Source: Ardenticatenaceae bacterium (lineage in GTDB: Bacteria > Chloroflexota > Anaerolineae > Promineifilales > Promineifilaceae). Taken from it: 64,000 bases of DNA. Of this stretch, positions 61,716 to 64,000 are shown in pieces. Both the position numbers and the translations under genes were made by a program. Below the pieces are notes generated by a model. It made no database searches. It saw only the letters and a program-made list of their open reading frames with translations, and had not been told where the DNA came from. Location: the NCBI GenBank assembly GCA_011525915.1, contig WYBM01000038.1:124001-188000 (forward strand), written 5' to 3'. Every line of letters starts with the position of its first letter. Positions within the stretch are counted from its first letter, which is position 1.

Positions 61716-62834
61716 ATGGTGGAAACACAAACAACAACACAATATTACGACCACTTAAAGCAAAACATTGCCGAAGGTGTCCTGGTTTTAGATGAGCAAG
61801 GGATTGTCACCTCAGCCAATCGTGCAGCTGCCGCTATTTTGGGCTGCCAGCCAGATGAGTTGATTGGCCGGGCCTGTGATGAGTTCTGGCCTCAAGATCT
61901 TCCCCCCGCCCGGCAAATTGGTTTGCAAGAATCACAAATGACCGGCATCCCTCTCAAACAGCCCAACGGCCATACCATCCCCGTCAATATCACCATCACC
62001 CCTGTTTCCGACCACATTACCAGCAGCACCATGGTCTCTTTTACCAGTGCCAACGACGCCGAACATATCAATGAAGCGCTGGCGCACACCCAGCGGCTGG
62101 CCGGCATCGGCCTGCTCACCGCCAGTGTGGCCCATGAAATGAACACGCCGCTTAGTATCATTGCGGCTACCTGCAGCAATTTGCAACACGAAGTAGAAGG
62201 GAATAACCTGGGCATGGAACAGCTGCTCAAATATGTGGAGATGATTGAGCAAAACGCCTGGCGAGCAGCGCGTATTGTCGAAGTGCTGCGCAACTACTCT
62301 TACGATGAAGAAACACAAATGGCTGTCACTGATCTTAATATGATCATTGAAGATGCCCTCACGCTGGTGCGCCACCAGTTTTACGGGGATTATAATATTG
62401 AGATCGAAGCCGACCTGGCCCAAAATCTGGGGACCATCGTGTGTGATCATAACCGCATCACCCAGGTATTGGTCAACCTGCTGCTTAATGCCCGCGACGC
62501 CATGAACACCAGCGGTGGCATCATCCGTGTCAAGTCATGGATAGAGCCACCGCAAACACGCATCCTATCCCGGGTGAATGGCGCCCTGGTAGACACGCAG
62601 CCACGAGAAGAGTATTCCTTTTCTGTCAGCGATACCGGCCCGGGGATTGCCCCCGCCATTATGAGTCAGATCTTTGAGCCATTTTTCACCACCAAACCCC
62701 GTGGTAAAGGGGCTGGCCTGGGGCTGTTTATTGCCCGGCGCATTGTGGAACAACACGACGGCCGTATCATCCCTGAAAACAACTTCAATGGCGGCGTCAC
62801 CTTTACCGTAACCCTCCCCCACAAAAAACTGTAA
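61716..62834 (+). CDS. PAS-domain sensor histidine kinase, soluble
   Basis: A 372-aa protein without membrane segments. PAS at about 10-120 (NIAEGVLVLDEQGIVTSANR, LGCQPDELIGR), HisKA with phospho-His in LTASVAHEMNTPLSII, HATPase with VNLLLNARDAMNTSGG (N box), VSDTGPGIAP (G1) and KGAGLGLFIARRI (G2). No receiver domain and no adjacent regulator, so an orphan kinase. The start at 61716 is chosen as the first ATG before the PAS domain; AAGG lies 13 bases upstream. The frame is open from a TTG at 61620. Confidence 0.9.
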   Translation: MVETQTTTQYYDHLKQNIAEGVLVLDEQGIVTSANRAAAAILGCQPDELIGRACDEFWPQDLPPARQIGLQESQMTGIPLKQPNGHTIPVNITITPVSDHITSSTMVSFTSANDAEHINEALAHTQRLAGIGLLTASVAHEMNTPLSIIAATCSNLQHEVEGNNLGMEQLLKYVEMIEQNAWRAARIVEVLRNYSYDEETQMAVTDLNMIIEDALTLVRHQFYGDYNIEIEADLAQNLGTIVCDHNRITQVLVNLLLNARDAMNTSGGIIRVKSWIEPPQTRILSRVNGALVDTQPREEYSFSVSDTGPGIAPAIMSQIFEPFFTTKPRGKGAGLGLFIARRIVEQHDGRIIPENNFNGGVTFTVTLPHKKL

Positions 62835-62910
62835 CCCTGCTTTATAAACCCAGCTTAAGCCCAACCTCCTTAGATTTCTTGTAGCGTTCGCTCAAAGATA
62901 ACTTTTGCCA

Positions 62911-63000
62911 GGTAATCAGTAATCAGTTGTCAGTAATCAGTCCGGAAGGGCACCCAACTGAACAGTGACAACTGAATAGTGACAACTGAATACCAACTGC
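62911..63000. repeat. CAGT heptad array with inverted ACTG arm
   Basis: AATCAGTAATCAGTTGTCAG followed by TAATCAGT (from 62916), a 17-base gap, then AACTGAACAGTGACAACTGA, TAGTGACAACTGAATACC. The two sides are complementary in heptad register. It separates the kinase from pdxT (convergent). Confidence 0.8.
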
Positions 63001-63021
63001 TGGCCGGTCGTTGCTAACCGC

Positions 63022-63615
63022 TCACCCGCTCTTGGCCAGCTGCAAGAAGTAAGCGTGAAAACGGGCATCTCCCGTCAATTCCGGATGAAAAGAGGTTACC
63101 AGCCATTTGCCTTGTTGGGCGGCCACGGCCGTGCCGTCGGGCAAAGTGGCCAATACCCTGGCATCCCCTTTTGTCTGGACCAGCTGCGGCGCCCGAATAA
63201 ACACGGCCGGGAACGGTTTGGCATGGCCGTTGTTCAGAGCGGGTATATCCAGGCCATATTCAAAGCTGTCTACCTGGCGGCCAAAAGCATTCCGGGCCAC
63301 CACAATATCCATCACCTCTAGCAGCGGCTGGTCACGGCCAACGCCCTCATGGCTGATCTCCTTGGCCATGAAAATCATGCCCGCACACGTGCCCCACATC
63401 GCCTTTTGCTGGGCAAATTGGCGCAATGGTTCTATGAATCCATACGTCCGGGCCAGTTTGCCAATAGCTGTACTTTCTCCACCAGGAATGATCAGGCCAT
63501 CCAACCCGTCAAGGTGTTCCGGCAGGCGCACTTCTATGGCCTCTACCCCCAGGCTTTGCAGCACTTTCATATGCTCACGAAACGCGCCTTGCAGCGCCAA
63601 TACACCGATCTTCAT
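63022..63615 (-). CDS. pdxT: Pyridoxal 5'-phosphate synthase glutaminase subunit
   Basis: A 197-aa class I glutamine amidotransferase supplying ammonia to PdxS. LALQGAFREHMKVLQSLG at the N-terminus, IIPGGESTAIGKL, nucleophile Cys in WGTCAGMIFMA, and the His-Glu pair in TSFHPELTGDARFH. Located 78 bases downstream of pdxS on the same strand: a normal pdxST operon. Confidence 0.97.
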   Translation of the reverse strand: MKIGVLALQGAFREHMKVLQSLGVEAIEVRLPEHLDGLDGLIIPGGESTAIGKLARTYGFIEPLRQFAQQKAMWGTCAGMIFMAKEISHEGVGRDQPLLEVMDIVVARNAFGRQVDSFEYGLDIPALNNGHAKPFPAVFIRAPQLVQTKGDARVLATLPDGTAVAAQQGKWLVTSFHPELTGDARFHAYFLQLAKSG

Positions 63616-63693
63616 AGAAACTCCACTCCATAGATGAGGGGATGGGATGATGAAGCAAAACGGTCACCCATCAACCCATGCCCTGTCAGCCGA

Positions 63694-64000
63694 TCACCAG
63701 CCACGTGCGGCCAACTGCTCGCCTTCGGCCAGGCTGCTCACGGTGCGGCCAACCATAGGTTCCCCCAGGTTTTCGCTGACGCGAGCCAAGATCGCCGGAT
63801 TATTGTAATGAGTGGTCGCTTCTACAATCGCTTTGGCGCGGCGTGCCGGGTCACCGCTCTTAAAAATACCAGACCCCACAAAAACGCCATCGACACCAAT
63901 TTGCATCATCAAGGCGGCATCTGCCGGAGTGGCCAGGCCACCCGCCGCAAAGTTGACCACCGGCAGACGGCCCAATTCCTTGGTCTCTTTTACCAACGAA
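63694..64000 (-). CDS. pdxS: Pyridoxal 5'-phosphate synthase lyase subunit (5' part off window)
   Basis: The last ~101 residues of PdxS, the (beta/alpha)8 subunit that makes PLP from ribose 5-phosphate, glyceraldehyde 3-phosphate and ammonia. [40 protein letters not shown] (phosphate-binding loop) and the C-terminal [11 protein letters not shown] are diagnostic. The gene begins beyond base 64,000. Confidence 0.96.
   Translation of the reverse strand, partial: SLVKETKELGRLPVVNFAAGGLATPADAALMMQIGVDGVFVGSGIFKSGDPARRAKAIVEATTHYNNPAILARVSENLGEPMVGRTVSSLAEGEQLAARGW

Noticed and set aside
1..64000. tRNA or rRNA genes, prophage, insertion sequence with transposase
   Set aside because: No transposase, integrase or phage structural protein, and no tRNA-like or rRNA-like stretch in any spacer I read; short tRNAs could still be missed by eye.

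Overview
The window is a gene-dense bacterial chromosome segment of moderately high G+C. It carries about 50 protein-coding genes on both strands, including two cut by the window edges. I see no rRNA, tRNA, phage, transposase or CRISPR array. Gene content suggests a Chloroflexota (Anaerolineae/Ardenticatenia-like) organism. The pointers are lipoproteins with VEVTR-type repeats and Thr/Pro linkers, LysM lipoproteins, PadR-HAAS pairs, DUF2723 and other GT-C membrane proteins, Flp pilin and PdxS/PdxT. This is inferred from gene families, not from a marker gene.

Layout. 1-9.8 kb: 3' part of a eukaryote-like NAD synthetase, a large DUF2723 membrane protein, an unrecognised 256-aa protein, a K+-channel-like RCK protein with a non-canonical pore, a Memo-family protein, a DHA2 drug transporter coupled to an Nfu-N protein, and a YtxH protein. 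9.8-15.2 kb: two paralogous secreted HExxH metallopeptidases, divergent from fabH. 15.2-18.5 kb: a cysteine-less tandem thioredoxin-fold protein, a LysM lipoprotein and two tandem HtrA-like proteases without signal peptides. 18.8-22.3 kb: an operon of two membrane proteins and a LuxR-type response regulator. 22.5-28.0 kb: orphan Flp pilin, an MFS transporter, a PPC-like lipoprotein, an HD-domain protein and a LysM lipoprotein. 28.3-33.1 kb: an aromatic amino-acid catabolic operon (Lrp regulator, aminotransferase, HPPD, homogentisate dioxygenase, flavin reductase-like protein). 33.2-38.1 kb: hybrid histidine kinase and CheB-CheR-PAS protein. 38.4-45.4 kb: cupin/RidA pair, PQQ-type sugar dehydrogenase, Hsp33, YcaQ-like glycosylase, EamA transporter and a PadR-HAAS pair. 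45.5-53.5 kb: M14 carboxypeptidase, AP2-domain protein, polytopic subtilase, PspC protein, GNAT/nucleotidyltransferase pair and an MFS transporter. 53.7-64 kb: PcrA-type helicase plus NYN nuclease, alpha-oxoamine synthase, class A PBP, PAS histidine kinase, and pdxT/pdxS.

Three genome-scale signals stand out beyond the genes. First, the palindromic octamer ACGGCCGT is hugely over-represented: I counted 19 copies in bases 1-10,000 and 21 in 10,001-20,000, in genes, spacers and terminators alike, comparable in kind to cyanobacterial HIP1. Second, a family of intergenic arrays built from CAGTNNN heptads and their complements folds into long hairpins, several beginning at or next to stop codons. 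Third, many genes have a TANAAT -10 box only 6-10 bases before the ATG, suggesting frequent leaderless mRNAs.
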